A stretch of 64,000 nt of DNA from Endozoicomonas sp. 8E (GCF_032883915.1 NZ_CP120717.1:5906501-5970500), one strand, 5' to 3'. Positions 7,844 to 18,294 are shown, counted from the stretch's first letter. Notes: generated by a model not told the origin, from the letters alone. Numbers and translations: made by a program.

Positions 7844-9721
7844 ATTATTAAACGCTCACTCTGTTCTGTACTGCTGTTGCTGTGGGCATCTGTCATTTGC
7901 CAGGCCAAGCCATTGACAAGACGTTTTATTGTCGAACTTGAACAAAATGCTGATTTTTCTAACCTGAACTTTTCTATAAAACATGACTGCCGTACATTGT
8001 CGGGCAGCCCATCAGAAATTGTCTACAAACACAGCTATTCAGAGCCCAGTTTACCATCAGATAACAAACGACATAAACCTTACAGTTATGGCGTGAAAAC
8101 CACCTCAATTGAGTCGATTACGTGGCAATGGCTGTACACTACGAATCTGCTGATTGCTTGTGAACTGACCCTGATCACCAAAAGCCCCCCTCCGCGCTCA
8201 ATCTCTTATTCATGGCCGCCTGTAGAAGCGTTTATCACTGTCAGTTGGCTTCTAAAGAGCTATTGGAACCCCGATTCACCACTGTTTTATCCGATTGAAC
8301 AAAAAAAGGCGACTCTAAATCAACCACTTGCCATCATCACTATGATGGCTGGCTCTGAAGATATCTCACAACAAGCCCCACCATCAGAATCGTCCGGCCA
8401 ACCATTCCCGCGGGCTATCACCATCCCTTCAGGCTATTTCACTCAGTTCCCCTATTCAGACTCTGGCGACGGTAACGAAAACCCTCAACAACACCCACAT
8501 ACCCTGGGTCTAAATTGTTTCGTCTATCCCTGTCATGGCATTTGTAGATACGGGTTATCATCCACTGGCAGAGAACTCAGAGAATCGCCGCTGAATTCCC
8601 TGGAACATTCGGCAGGCCACTCAGGGCCAGTTAGTTACGATGTGCCAGACTCCGGACAACTGCCTCTCAGCACTGATGATCTGGTTGCAATCAATGGGTT
8701 ACTCAATCTGCATGGTTTGGGCCTTCACAAAGCAACCGGAATTTCCTGTGCGCTCCCCCCTGTCACTCCCCCAACAGGGACTTCTGAAACAGGGCAAACA
8801 TCAGGATCAGCCCAATGCGGCCAGAGCCTGCCTCGTCTTTCCCCTACAGGCGCAACAGACAACAGTGGGCAACGAGCCTGTGACCCAACCCTGGTCGGGG
8901 CAGATGACCAGCAACGAGCGTGCGGGAAGGTCTGCAAAGATAAAACAGCGCTGATCTCTCACAAAAGAAGCTACCACACCGGGCAAAAAAACTGTGACGA
9001 GACCTTGGTCGGTGAAGATGGCCTGCAGCGGTCATGCGGAAAGGTCTGCAAAACGGCTAAAGCCCTTACGGAACACAAAAGCAAATACCACAGCGGACGA
9101 AAAATCTGTGAAGTTAAAGTGGTCGGGGAGGATGGCCAGCAGATACCTTGCGGGAAGATCTTCGTCTGTGCTCAATATCTGTACACTCATAAAAGCAGCA
9201 TCCACGCCAGGCAAAAAAGCTGTGACTTGAAGGTGCTCGGGGAGGATGGCCAGCTGCGGCAATGCGGGAATGTCTGCAAGAATGGTCTAGTCTTGGCGAA
9301 TCACAAAAGAAAAGCACACTCCGGGCAAAAAACCTGTGACATCTTTTTGGTCTCAGAGGACGGCCAGCAGCGACCATGTGGGAAGACCTGCAAGAATTCT
9401 CAAATCCTGTCAAATCACAAAAGGAAAGACCACACAGGCCAACAAATCTGTAGCGCGACAGTGGTCGGGAAGGACGGTCAGCCGCAACCATGCAGAAAGG
9501 TCTGCCTGAATACTAAAGCCTTGTCAGATCACAAAAGCAGATACCACAGCGGACAACGAACCTGTGACTTGCTCCTGATCGGGGAGGATGGCCAACAACA
9601 GCTATGCGGGCAGGCCTGTATGAATGCTCAAGCCCTGTCGGATCACAAAAAGAAGCATCGAAAGCGTAAGCCAGTGGATGTGGACCAAGACAATGACCTC
9701 GTTCTCAAGAAGAAAAAGTGA
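7844..9721 (+). CDS. Paralogue 5, exported 7-finger protein
   Basis: About 625 residues from ATT 7844. The signal peptide core is altered (L-L-L-W-A-S-V-I-C-Q-A). The N-domain and C-F-V-Y-P-C-H-G-I-C are conserved. The central module is the D-D-L-V-A-I-N-G-L-L-N-L-H type, followed by a Pro/Thr-rich stretch, instead of the Cys patch of paralogues 2-4. Seven fingers start near residue 346. The tail extends beyond R-K-R-K-P-V-D-V-D-Q into a Lys run (L-V-L-K-K-K-K). This is the first gene in the window with the module seen in 7, 9-11, 14, 16 and 17. Confidence 0.9.
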   Translation: MIKRSLCSVLLLLWASVICQAKPLTRRFIVELEQNADFSNLNFSIKHDCRTLSGSPSEIVYKHSYSEPSLPSDNKRHKPYSYGVKTTSIESITWQWLYTTNLLIACELTLITKSPPPRSISYSWPPVEAFITVSWLLKSYWNPDSPLFYPIEQKKATLNQPLAIITMMAGSEDISQQAPPSESSGQPFPRAITIPSGYFTQFPYSDSGDGNENPQQHPHTLGLNCFVYPCHGICRYGLSSTGRELRESPLNSLEHSAGHSGPVSYDVPDSGQLPLSTDDLVAINGLLNLHGLGLHKATGISCALPPVTPPTGTSETGQTSGSAQCGQSLPRLSPTGATDNSGQRACDPTLVGADDQQRACGKVCKDKTALISHKRSYHTGQKNCDETLVGEDGLQRSCGKVCKTAKALTEHKSKYHSGRKICEVKVVGEDGQQIPCGKIFVCAQYLYTHKSSIHARQKSCDLKVLGEDGQLRQCGNVCKNGLVLANHKRKAHSGQKTCDIFLVSEDGQQRPCGKTCKNSQILSNHKRKDHTGQQICSATVVGKDGQPQPCRKVCLNTKALSDHKSRYHSGQRTCDLLLIGEDGQQQLCGQACMNAQALSDHKKKHRKRKPVDVDQDNDLVLKKKK

Positions 9722-9772
9722 ATATCTAGCGATCTGGTACTCGCTTGTGCAACACACACTTATTTTCTTGAT

Positions 9773-9809
9773 CTATCCTTGCTCTCTGAAAACCAGAAGG
9801 CAAGAACAA
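9773..9809 (+). promoter_or_regulatory. Leader of paralogue 6, hairpin right arm lost
   Basis: Left arm CTATCCTT is kept, but the right arm has become AAGAACAAA, so neither the hairpin nor the AAGGA Shine-Dalgarno-like sequence is intact. ATT remains at 9811. Confidence 0.5.
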
Positions 9810-9810
9810 A

Positions 9811-11496
9811 ATTATTAAACACTCACTCTTTGCAGCACTAATGCTGTTGTTGTCGTTGTCTGTCATTTGCCAGGCTTGGCCAATGACTGGATGGTTTATT
9901 GTCGAGCATGGACAGAATGCTGATTTTCCTAATCAGAACTTTTCTATACAGCATGACCAACGTACATTGTCGGGCAACCCGTCAGATATCGACGACAAAA
10001 ACGTTTACGCAAGGTCCGATTTGCCATCAGATAAAAAACGACATAACCCTTTTAATTACGAGGTGAATACGATCCTCATTGAGTCAATTTCGTGGCAATG
10101 GCTTTACGCCACGAATTTTCTGATCGCTTATGAACGGACCCAGACCACCAGAGACACCTCTCCAAGCTCAAAACTTTATTCAAGGCCACTTCTAGAAGCG
10201 GTTGTCGCTGTCGGCTGGCTTTTAAACAGCTATTGGAATCCCGACTCACCGTTATTTAACCCAATTGAACGACGGTCGGCATTTATGTTGACACAAGAGG
10301 ATCACCCGTTTGCGCCCATCGCTGTGATGTTTGGCTCCGGATATGACCAGCAACGCCAACAGCCAACAGCATCTTCCGACCGGCAAGCCTCAAAGGCCAG
10401 CCTTCGTTCTGGAGGCTCTTTCAGCAGTCCTGTGAATACCGACTATGGCGACAGTGACGATAAAGGAGGCCCTGAAAAACACTTACATACCCTGGATTTT
10501 CATTGTTTCATCTATCCCTGTCATGGCGTTTGTCGATTCCGGCCATTGTCTGATAGCAGAGGAACTGCTGAATGGGCACTGGATTTCCAGAATAGCTTAT
10601 CTATGGACGGAGCTGCCAATACAAATGACGCTGCTGAGTCACTCGATGATGATATGGCAAGGTTCTGGAACTTGTCATCCACCTCGAGGGATTTTGAGGT
10701 TATTAATGGGGTGTTCGATCCACAGTGCCTTCTCGAAGATCGCAAGCTTTTTATTCCGCCTAATCATTCAGAAACACAACCAACAACCACTGAATCATCC
10801 CAATTGGATCAGAGCCAACATCATCTTTCCGAGACAGGCACAGTACAAGCCACAGCCCATATCGGGCAGAAAGTCTGTGACGCAATAATAATCGGAAAAG
10901 ATGGCCAGCAGCGGCTATGCGGGAAAATTTGCAAGAATGCTCGTGCCCGGTCATCTCACAAAAGCAAACTACACACTGGGCAAAAAACCTGTCAAGTGAC
11001 CGTGATCACAGAAGATGGCCAGCCGCGACCGTGCGGGATAATCTGCAAGAATAATCAGAGCCTTATGAATCACAAAAGAAGTAGGCACAGCGAACAACAA
11101 AACTGTAAGTTGACGGTAGTCGGGAAGGATGGCAAGCAGCAGCCATGCGGTAGGCTCTTCAAAAGTGCCAGAGCTATGTCGGATCACAAAACAAGATTCC
11201 ACGGCGGACAAAAAACATGCAACGTGATCATGATTGGGGAGGATGGCCAGCAGCGTCCATGCGGAAAAGTCTGCATCAATGTTAATACCCTGCGGCATCA
11301 CAAAGGCAAATACCACGGCAGGCAACGAACCTGTGACATGACTGTGATTGGGGATGATGGCCAACCGCGCCCATGCGGAGCAGTCTGCAAGAGTGCTCAA
11401 GCTCTGTCTGAGCACAAAAGAATACATCGAAAACGCAAACCTGTTGTGGTTCAGAACGATGATTTACATTCTCAAGAAGGTAAAGTTAAGAAGTAA
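9811..11496 (+). CDS. Paralogue 6, exported 5-finger protein
   Basis: About 561 residues from ATT 9811. A true ATG lies in frame at 9841 but would begin inside the hydrophobic core of the signal peptide, removing I-I-K-H. The central module is the D-F-E-V-I-N-G-V-F-D-P-Q-C-L-L-E type with N-H-S-E-T-Q-P-T-T-T-E-S, shared with 8, 12, 13 and 15. Five fingers start near residue 356, the smallest array among intact genes. The tail is R-K-R-K-P-V-V-V-Q-N-D and ends K-V-K-K. With the leader hairpin lost and an internal ATG, this copy may be expressed differently or not exported. Confidence 0.88.
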   Translation: MIKHSLFAALMLLLSLSVICQAWPMTGWFIVEHGQNADFPNQNFSIQHDQRTLSGNPSDIDDKNVYARSDLPSDKKRHNPFNYEVNTILIESISWQWLYATNFLIAYERTQTTRDTSPSSKLYSRPLLEAVVAVGWLLNSYWNPDSPLFNPIERRSAFMLTQEDHPFAPIAVMFGSGYDQQRQQPTASSDRQASKASLRSGGSFSSPVNTDYGDSDDKGGPEKHLHTLDFHCFIYPCHGVCRFRPLSDSRGTAEWALDFQNSLSMDGAANTNDAAESLDDDMARFWNLSSTSRDFEVINGVFDPQCLLEDRKLFIPPNHSETQPTTTESSQLDQSQHHLSETGTVQATAHIGQKVCDAIIIGKDGQQRLCGKICKNARARSSHKSKLHTGQKTCQVTVITEDGQPRPCGIICKNNQSLMNHKRSRHSEQQNCKLTVVGKDGKQQPCGRLFKSARAMSDHKTRFHGGQKTCNVIMIGEDGQQRPCGKVCINVNTLRHHKGKYHGRQRTCDMTVIGDDGQPRPCGAVCKSAQALSEHKRIHRKRKPVVVQNDDLHSQEGKVKK

Positions 11497-11540
11497 CAAT
11501 CTGATATTCGCTCGTGCAAAAACACACATATTCTCTTGAT

Positions 11541-11577
11541 CTATCCTTCCTCTCTGTAGACCTGAAGGCAGGGATAG
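11541..11577 (+). promoter_or_regulatory. Leader hairpin of paralogue 7
   Basis: CTATCCTT pairs with AGGGATAG, using one G-U pair; all eight positions can pair. ATT at 11579. Confidence 0.65.
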
Positions 11578-11578
11578 A

Positions 11579-13472
11579 ATTATTAAACACTCACGCTTTT
11601 CAGCACTGCTGTTACTATTATTGTCTTTGTCTGCCATCTGCCAGGCCAAATCGTTGACAAGGCGTTTTATTGTCGAGTTTGTAGAGGATGCTGCGTTTAC
11701 CGGGCAGAGCCTTTTTACAAAGCCTGAGCATCATACATTGTCGGGTAACTCGTCAGACATTGCCGACAAAAACGGTAATATTGAGCCCTGTTTCTCATCA
11801 GATAAAAAACGACAGAAAACTTGCAGTTACGGGGTTAAAACGCCCCTTATTGAATCGATTTCATGGCAATGGCTTTATGCCACAAATCTGCTGGTTGTTT
11901 TTGAACTGATCCTGACCACCAAAGATGCCCCTCCGGGTTTCAACCTTTATTCATCATTACCTCTGGAAGCGGTTATAGCTGTCGGATGGCTTTTAAACAA
12001 CTATTGGAACCCTTGGTCATCCTTGTTCAACCCGTGTGAACAACAGGAGGCGAGTCAAAATCACCTGTTTTCGATCATCACTATGACGCCTGGTTCTGAA
12101 CACAATCCATCACAATATCAGACATCACAATATCAACCTTCACAAGCATCCGGCCAACAGGCTCCAAAAGCCCCCCCCTATCCTGAAGGGTCTTTTACCA
12201 GCCCCTCGCATTCTGGCTTCGGTGACGATAACGAGGACCCCCAACCACATCGACATACATTGGGTTTAAATTGTTTCGTGAATCCCTGTAATGGCGTTTG
12301 TCGATTCCGGCCATCATTCGATAATGCACATTCATTAAGTGCAGGAGCCGCCTGTACTTTACAAACCCGGCAACTCACGATGCCTGGGCATTTGCCTGTC
12401 ACTACCGATGATTTGCTCATAATCAATGGGTTAATCAATCTGGGTAGTCATGGTCTTGCCGAAAAAAAACCGTTTTCCGTTTCACTTACTCATTGCATTC
12501 CCCCAGCAGGAGCTTCGGAAGCACAACAAACAACGGCATCAACCCAATGGAATCAAAACCTGATTCATCCTCCCCGGGCAGCCCTGGCAACACCTGATAA
12601 GATTATATTTACCACGTCAGACCATAAAGACTCTCAGACGGACGCCATTGAATGGGCAGAGGCTTCGTCTTCGGGCTGTCTTCCCTATACAGGCGCTAAC
12701 CATTGCCGACAAGCCCTTTTGGATCAAAAAAGAAGATACCACTCCGGGCAACAAACCTGTGTCGACAAAGTGCTTGGGGACAATGGTCGGCAACGACTAT
12801 GTGGAAGAGTCTGCAACAGTATCAAAGCCCTGTCAGATCACAAAAGAAGACACCACACCGGGCCTCGAACCTGTGGCGAGACAGTGCTCGGCGAGGATAG
12901 CCAACCGCAACTATGTGGAAGGGTCTGCAACAGCATCAAAGCCCTGTCAGATCACAAAAGAAGACATCACACCGGACAACAAACCTGTGGCGAGACAGTG
13001 CTCGGGAAGGATGGCCAACCGCAACTATGTGGAAAGGTCTGCAACAATATCAAAGCCCTCTCAGATCACAAAAGAAGACACCACTGCGAACAAAAAACCT
13101 GCGGCGAGACGGTGCTCGGGGAGGATGGCCAACCTTGTCAATGCGGGAAGGTCTTCAAAAGTAGTCAAATCCTGGCGGACCACAAAAGAAGAATACACTC
13201 CAGACAACAAACCTGTCTTGCCCCTGGTCGGGGAGGATGGACTGCAGAGGCCATGCGAGACAATCTGCAAAAATGTTGCTGCTCTGTCGACTCACAAAAG
13301 CAGTGTCCACAGCGGACAAAAAACCTCTGACCTGAAGATGGTCGGGAAGGATGGTCGACAGCGGCTGTACAGGAAAATCTGCAAGAATGCTCAAGCTCTG
13401 AGGGATCACAGAAGAACACATCGAAAGCACAACCCTGTTGATGAGAGCCGGGACGATGACTTCAGCCCTTGA
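11579..13472 (+). CDS. Paralogue 7, 6-finger protein with a late frameshift
   Basis: The frame from ATT 11579 stays open to 13330. The signal peptide, N-domain, Cys motif and D-D-L-L-I-I-N-G-L-I-N-L module are present, and fingers start near residue 394. Fingers 1-3 are almost identical (G-E-T-V-L-G ... C-N-S-I-K-A-L-S-D-H), a recent 114-base amplification. At ACCTGTCTTGCCCCTGG (13211-13227) the finger leaves frame. Compared with the matching GACGAGCCCCTGG phrase of paralogue 13, two bases are missing. The last two fingers and a modified tail (R-K-H-N-P-V-D-E-S) continue in another frame to 13472. The final finger has Cys replaced by Tyr. The predicted product ends in 30-odd unrelated residues and lacks the basic tail. 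Confidence 0.82.
12768..13110 (+). repeat. 114-base tandem finger repeat in paralogue 7
   Basis: Three consecutive fingers share near-identical bases through the CTATGTGGAAGGGTCTGC and AAAGCCCTGTCAGATCAC stretches at a 114-base spacing. Limits are approximate. Confidence 0.75.
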
Positions 13473-13526
13473 ACAGAGACCTGCCCTTTCATGAGAAAGA
13501 CACGAGAACACGCCTATTTCCTTGAT

Positions 13527-13564
13527 CTATCCTTCCTGTCTGTACACAAGAAGGGCAGGGACAG
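13527..13564 (+). promoter_or_regulatory. Leader hairpin of paralogue 8, weakened
   Basis: The right arm AGGGACAG breaks one A-T pair, and the loop is one base longer than usual. ATT at 13566. Confidence 0.5.
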
Positions 13565-13565
13565 A

Positions 13566-16040
13566 ATTATTAAACACTCAATCTTTGCAGCACTGCTATT
13601 ACTGTCATTGTCTTTCATCTGTCAGGCCAAATCGTTGACAAGACATTTTATTATCGAGCTTGAACAGAATACAGATTTTCCAAACCAGAACTTCTCTATA
13701 AAGACTGACCGGCAAACACTGTCGGGCAACCCGTCAGACATTGCCGACACATACTGCTATGCAGAACCTGTTTTGCCATCAGATGACAAACGACACAGAC
13801 TTGACAGTTACGGGATGAAAACGCCCCTCATTGAGTCGACTTCGTGGCAATGGCTCTTCGCCACGAACCTGTTGGCTGCTTACGAAATGATCCTGACTAT
13901 CAAAGACGCTCCTCTGTACCCCACTCTTTATTCATGGCTACCTGCAGGAGCGGTTGTCGCTGATGCCTGGCTTTTAAAAAGCTATTGGAACTCTGACTCA
14001 CTGCTGTTTAACCCAATTAAACAAAAAGAGGCGAGTCAAAATCACAGACTTGCGATCATCACTATGATGCCCGGTTCTGAATACAATCCATCACAATATC
14101 AGTCATCACAATATCAGCGATCACAATCATCCGGCCAACAAACCACAGAAGCCACCAGCCAGCTCACAGGAGCTTATAATAACCCCCTGCATTCTGGCTC
14201 TGGCGACGGTAACGAAGACTCTCAACCACATCGACATACTTTGGGGTTAAATTGTTTCGTCAATCCCTGTCATGGCATTTGTCGATTCCGACACTCATCC
14301 GATAGCAGAGAGTCCGCTGAATGGCCGCTAAAGCCCGAAGAAAGCTTACCTATGGACGAGGTCGCCTATACAACTGACATTGCCGGGTCATTCAGAAATG
14401 ATTTGACTCACCCGGGGAGCATGCTTTGGAGCATGAGTGATTTTGAGGACATTAATGCACTGTTCGATCCACAATGTCTTCTCGAAGAAGAAGATATTTT
14501 CGTTAAGCTTAACCATTCAGAAACACAACCAACAACCATTGAATCATTCCGACTTGATATGAGCCAACATACTCTCTGCGAGACTGATCTTTACAAGACA
14601 GCCACAACACAAGTCACAACCAACAGCGAGCAAAAGGTCTGTGACACAATAGTAATCAGAGAAGATGGTCAGCCGCGGCCCTGCGGGGCAGTCTGCAAGA
14701 ATAGTTATGTCCTCTCGAACCACCGTAGAAGAATCCACAGTGGTCAAAAAGTCTGTCACGTCACTGTGATCGGCGAAGATGGTCAGCAGCAGCCATGCGG
14801 GACAGTCTGCAAGAATGCTCAAGCCCTGACGGATCACAAAAGAAAAAAGCATACCGGGCAACAAACCTGCCAATTAACTGTGGTCGGGGAAAATGGTCGA
14901 CAGCAGCCATGCGGGAGGGTCTGCAGCAGTGCCAGAGCGCTATCGGATCACAAAAGAAATTCCCACACCGGAAAAAAAACCTGCGACTTTACAGTCTTTA
15001 GGGAGGATGGCCAGCCGGAACTATGCGGAAAGGTCTGCAAGAATGCCAGTATGCTGTCGGACCACAAAAGAAGAAGACACAGCGGACAACAAACCTGCGC
15101 CGTGACCGTAGTTGGAGAAGATGGTCAACAGCGGCCATGCGGGAGGGTCTTCAAGAATCTTTCGGTTCTGAGCAATCACAAAAGGGGCCTCCACTCCGGT
15201 CCAAAAACCTGTGCAGATAACGTGATCGGAGAGGATGGTCAGCCGCAGCCTTGCGGGAAAGGCTGCAAGAGTCTTCAAGCCCTGGCATCTCATAGAAGCA
15301 GATACCACAACAGCCAACATACCTGTACTGCAACCCTGGTCGGCGAAGATGATCAACTGCGACCATGCGGATTGGTCTTTAGCAGTGTCAGAACCCTGTC
15401 GAACCACAAAAAAAAAGTTCACAGCGGGCAAAAAACCTGTGGCGTAGCCGAAATCGGAAACAATGGCCAGCACCGGTCATGCAGTAAGACCTTCAATAAT
15501 GCTCGAGCCCTGACGAACCACAGAAGAAAAATCCACAGCGGACAAAAAACCTGTCGCGTGAAAGTAGTCGGAGAGGATGGCCAGCAACGGCCATGCGGGA
15601 AAACCTGCAGGAGTGCTCAAGACCTTTCGGATCACAAAAGAAGAAACCACACCGGGCAACAAACCTGCGACCTGACCGTGGTCGGGGAGGATGGTCAGCA
15701 ATGGCTATGCGGAAAGGTCTGCAACAATGCCATAGCCCTGGTCAGTCACAGAAGAATAAGCCACAGCGGAAAACAAACCTGTGACGTGACCGTGGTTGGG
15801 GAGGATGGTCAACAGCGGCGATGCGGGACAACCTGCAAGAGTGCTGCACTTCTTTCGAATCACAAAAGCAATCTCCACAGCGGGCAAAAAACCTGTGACG
15901 TAACCGTGATCGGGGAGGATGGTCAGCAGCGACAATGCGGAAGAATCTGCAAGCATGCCAGAGCCCTTTACGGTCACAAAAGAACACATCGAAAACGCAA
16001 GGCTGTCGATATTGAACCGGACGATGATGTCACTCCTTGA
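13566..16040 (+). CDS. Paralogue 8, exported 12-finger protein
   Basis: About 824 residues from ATT 13566. An in-frame ATG at 13491 would add 25 residues encoded by the conserved leader, so I prefer the aligned ATT; this is the one gene where an upstream ATG gives a ready alternative. The central module is D-F-E-D-I-N-A-L-F-D-P-Q-C-L-L-E with N-H-S-E-T-Q-P-T-T. Twelve well-formed fingers start near residue 359, many keeping the consensus E-D-G-Q-Q-R-P-C. The tail R-K-R-K-A-V-D-I-E-P-D-D-D is acidic after the basic cluster. This is one of the best preserved members. Confidence 0.9.
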   Translation: MIKHSIFAALLLLSLSFICQAKSLTRHFIIELEQNTDFPNQNFSIKTDRQTLSGNPSDIADTYCYAEPVLPSDDKRHRLDSYGMKTPLIESTSWQWLFATNLLAAYEMILTIKDAPLYPTLYSWLPAGAVVADAWLLKSYWNSDSLLFNPIKQKEASQNHRLAIITMMPGSEYNPSQYQSSQYQRSQSSGQQTTEATSQLTGAYNNPLHSGSGDGNEDSQPHRHTLGLNCFVNPCHGICRFRHSSDSRESAEWPLKPEESLPMDEVAYTTDIAGSFRNDLTHPGSMLWSMSDFEDINALFDPQCLLEEEDIFVKLNHSETQPTTIESFRLDMSQHTLCETDLYKTATTQVTTNSEQKVCDTIVIREDGQPRPCGAVCKNSYVLSNHRRRIHSGQKVCHVTVIGEDGQQQPCGTVCKNAQALTDHKRKKHTGQQTCQLTVVGENGRQQPCGRVCSSARALSDHKRNSHTGKKTCDFTVFREDGQPELCGKVCKNASMLSDHKRRRHSGQQTCAVTVVGEDGQQRPCGRVFKNLSVLSNHKRGLHSGPKTCADNVIGEDGQPQPCGKGCKSLQALASHRSRYHNSQHTCTATLVGEDDQLRPCGLVFSSVRTLSNHKKKVHSGQKTCGVAEIGNNGQHRSCSKTFNNARALTNHRRKIHSGQKTCRVKVVGEDGQQRPCGKTCRSAQDLSDHKRRNHTGQQTCDLTVVGEDGQQWLCGKVCNNAIALVSHRRISHSGKQTCDVTVVGEDGQQRRCGTTCKSAALLSNHKSNLHSGQKTCDVTVIGEDGQQRQCGRICKHARALYGHKRTHRKRKAVDIEPDDDVTP

Positions 16041-16094
16041 ACGGACCCCCGCCCTTTCATGAGCAAAACACAAAAACACACTTATTTTCTTGAT

Positions 16095-16131
16095 CTATCC
16101 TTCCTCTCTTTAAACCAGAAGGCAGGGATAG
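16095..16131 (+). promoter_or_regulatory. Leader hairpin of paralogue 9
   Basis: CTATCCTT against AGGGATAG, one G-U pair, no mismatch. ATT at 16133. Confidence 0.65.
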
Positions 16132-16132
16132 A

Positions 16133-18121
16133 ATTATTAAACACTCACTCTTGGCAGCACTGTTGCTGTCGTTGTCTGTCATTTCTCAGGCCAAAACGTT
16201 GACAAGACACTTTATTGTCAAGCTTGAACAGAATGCAGATTTTCCAAACCTGAACTTTTTTATAAGGCCAGACTGGCCTGCATCGTCGAGCAAAGCCTCA
16301 GACATTGCCGACACAAACGGCTACCCGGTACACGATTTGCCATCGGATAACAAACGACATAGGACTGACAGTTACGAGGTAAAAACGCCCCTCATTGATT
16401 CGATTTCGTGGCAATGGTTTTATACGACGACTCTTATGGTTGCTTGCGAACTGATTCTGACTACGAAAGACTTCCTTCCAGTCTCCAAGCGTTATTCATC
16501 ATTACCTCCAGAAGCAGTTATAGCTTTCGGTTGGCTTTTAAAAAGCTATTGGAACCGCGTTTCAACGCTGTTTAAGCCGATTGAGCAACAAAAGACGGGT
16601 CAGAGTCACCCATTTGCGATCATCACTATGATACCCGCTTCTGAACATCCCTCTCCCCAATATCAGTCATTACAACCATCCAGACAGCCAGCGCAGGAAG
16701 CCAGCATACAACGAACAGGCTCTTTCACCAGCCCGTTGCGCTCCGACTCTGGCGAAGGTAACGAAGATCCTCAACCACATCGACATACTTTGGATTTAAA
16801 TTGTTTCGTCTATCCCTGTCATGGTATTTGTCGACTCCGACCATCATCCGATAATGCTCATTCGTTTAGTGCTGGGGCCGCCCACACTGACCCTCGCCAA
16901 CCACTTAATGATGATGTAATAAGGCATGAGCATTTACCTGTTGACGATTTGATTATAATCAACGGGCTACTCAATCTGGGTAATCATAAACTTGTCGAAA
17001 AAACCGGGATTTCCTCTACGCTTCCCTGTCTCCCCTCCCCGACAGCACCCGGTAAGGCTATATCCACGACATCAAACGATTACACTTCTCAAACGGGCAC
17101 ACTTGAATGGGCAGAGGCTAGCCATTCCCAACAAGCCGGGTCGAAGCAAAAGGGAAAAAACCACACCGGGTATCAAACCTGTTTAGAGACAGTGGTTGGC
17201 AGAGAGGGCCTTCAGCAGCCATGCGGGAAGTCCTGCAAAACTGCCAAAAGCCTGTCGTCTCACAAAAGCAGATACCACAGCGGGCAAAAAACCTGTTACG
17301 TGCCCATAAGCGGGAAAGATTGTCAGCAATGGCCATGCGGGAAGGTCTGCAAAAATGCTCAAAACCTGATAGATCACAAAAGAAGAGAACACACCGGACA
17401 ACAAACCTGTACCATAACCGTGGTCGGGGAATATGGCCAGCAATGGCCATGCGGGAGGATCTGCAAGAATGCTCAAACCCTGATGGATCACAAAAGAAGA
17501 CACCACACCGAGCAAAAAACCTGTGACATGACCGTGGTCGGGGAAGGTGGCCTGCAGCGTCGATGCGGGAGGCTCTGCAAGAATTCCAAAGATCTGTCGG
17601 ATCACAAAAGAAGATACCACACCGGGCAACAAGTCTGTTTCGAGAAAGTGCCCGCAGAGAATGGCCAGCTGCGGCCATGCGGGATGGTCTACAAGAATGC
17701 ACAATCTCTAGCCACCCACAGAAGCCAATACCACACCGGGCAACAAACCTGTCGCGCAACCGTGGTCGCGGAAGATGGCCAGTCATGGCCATGCGCAAGG
17801 GTCTTCAAGAATGCTCAAGCCCTGGCGCATCATAAATATAGAGAGCATAGCGGGCAAAAAGCCTGTGTCGTGAAGGTGGAAGGGAAAGATGGTCAGCAGC
17901 GAATATGCGGGAAGGTTTGCAAGAATGCAGGTGCCTTGCAGGATCACAAAAGCAGATATCACAGCGGACAAAAAATCTGTGATGTGACCGTGGTCGGGGT
18001 GGATGGTCAGCAGCGGCCATGCGAGAGGGTCTGCAAGAGTTCTAAAGACCTGGCATATCACAAAAAAAGACTACATCGAAAACGCAAGCCTGTTGACGTG
18101 GATCAGGACAATAGCCCCTGA
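16133..18121 (+). CDS. Paralogue 9, exported 8-finger protein
   Basis: About 662 residues from ATT 16133. The signal peptide ends V-I-S-Q-A: the Cys usual at this place is Ser. This argues that it is not a lipoprotein Cys and that cleavage follows Q-A. The module is D-D-L-I-I-I-N-G-L-L-N-L-G-N-H. A remnant of a further finger (K-N-H-T-G-Y-Q-T-C) precedes eight full fingers from about residue 350. The tail is R-K-R-K-P-V-D-V-D-Q-D. The gene is followed by the window's longest non-coding gap. Confidence 0.9.
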   Translation: MIKHSLLAALLLSLSVISQAKTLTRHFIVKLEQNADFPNLNFFIRPDWPASSSKASDIADTNGYPVHDLPSDNKRHRTDSYEVKTPLIDSISWQWFYTTTLMVACELILTTKDFLPVSKRYSSLPPEAVIAFGWLLKSYWNRVSTLFKPIEQQKTGQSHPFAIITMIPASEHPSPQYQSLQPSRQPAQEASIQRTGSFTSPLRSDSGEGNEDPQPHRHTLDLNCFVYPCHGICRLRPSSDNAHSFSAGAAHTDPRQPLNDDVIRHEHLPVDDLIIINGLLNLGNHKLVEKTGISSTLPCLPSPTAPGKAISTTSNDYTSQTGTLEWAEASHSQQAGSKQKGKNHTGYQTCLETVVGREGLQQPCGKSCKTAKSLSSHKSRYHSGQKTCYVPISGKDCQQWPCGKVCKNAQNLIDHKRREHTGQQTCTITVVGEYGQQWPCGRICKNAQTLMDHKRRHHTEQKTCDMTVVGEGGLQRRCGRLCKNSKDLSDHKRRYHTGQQVCFEKVPAENGQLRPCGMVYKNAQSLATHRSQYHTGQQTCRATVVAEDGQSWPCARVFKNAQALAHHKYREHSGQKACVVKVEGKDGQQRICGKVCKNAGALQDHKSRYHSGQKICDVTVVGVDGQQRPCERVCKSSKDLAYHKKRLHRKRKPVDVDQDNSP

Positions 18122-18143
18122 TCTGACCTATACCCTCTCGAGG

Positions 18144-18276
18144 CTGCCGCAAAAGTGCTGCGCTTCACTGATAGTGCGTTTAAAAAGTGGCCCAAAATGC
18201 TCGTTTACTTGCTCTAAGCTGCGCTTTTTCACTATTTTTCACCCTATCTCGGCTTTGCTCACTACTTTTGTGACAG
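18144..18276. mobile_element. Short inverted-repeat element, MITE-like (tentative)
   Basis: The 170-odd bases between paralogue 9 and the paralogue 10 leader are unlike every other spacer. Imperfect inverted repeats bound about 130 bases: GCCGCAAAAGTGCTG at 18146-18160 against the complement of CACTACTTTTGTGAC at 18260-18274, 11 of 15 matching, with further matches outward. No open frame of note lies inside. It may be a non-autonomous transposon or the trimmed end of an insertion sequence. I could not make out target-site duplications. Confidence 0.4.
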
Positions 18277-18294
18277 TTTCTCTCATGAGGTGAT

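Noticed and set aside
13491-13565. ATG 13491 as the start of paralogue 8
   Set aside because: It lies in the conserved non-coding leader, and the 25 added residues precede an otherwise standard signal peptide. Kept only as an alternative.
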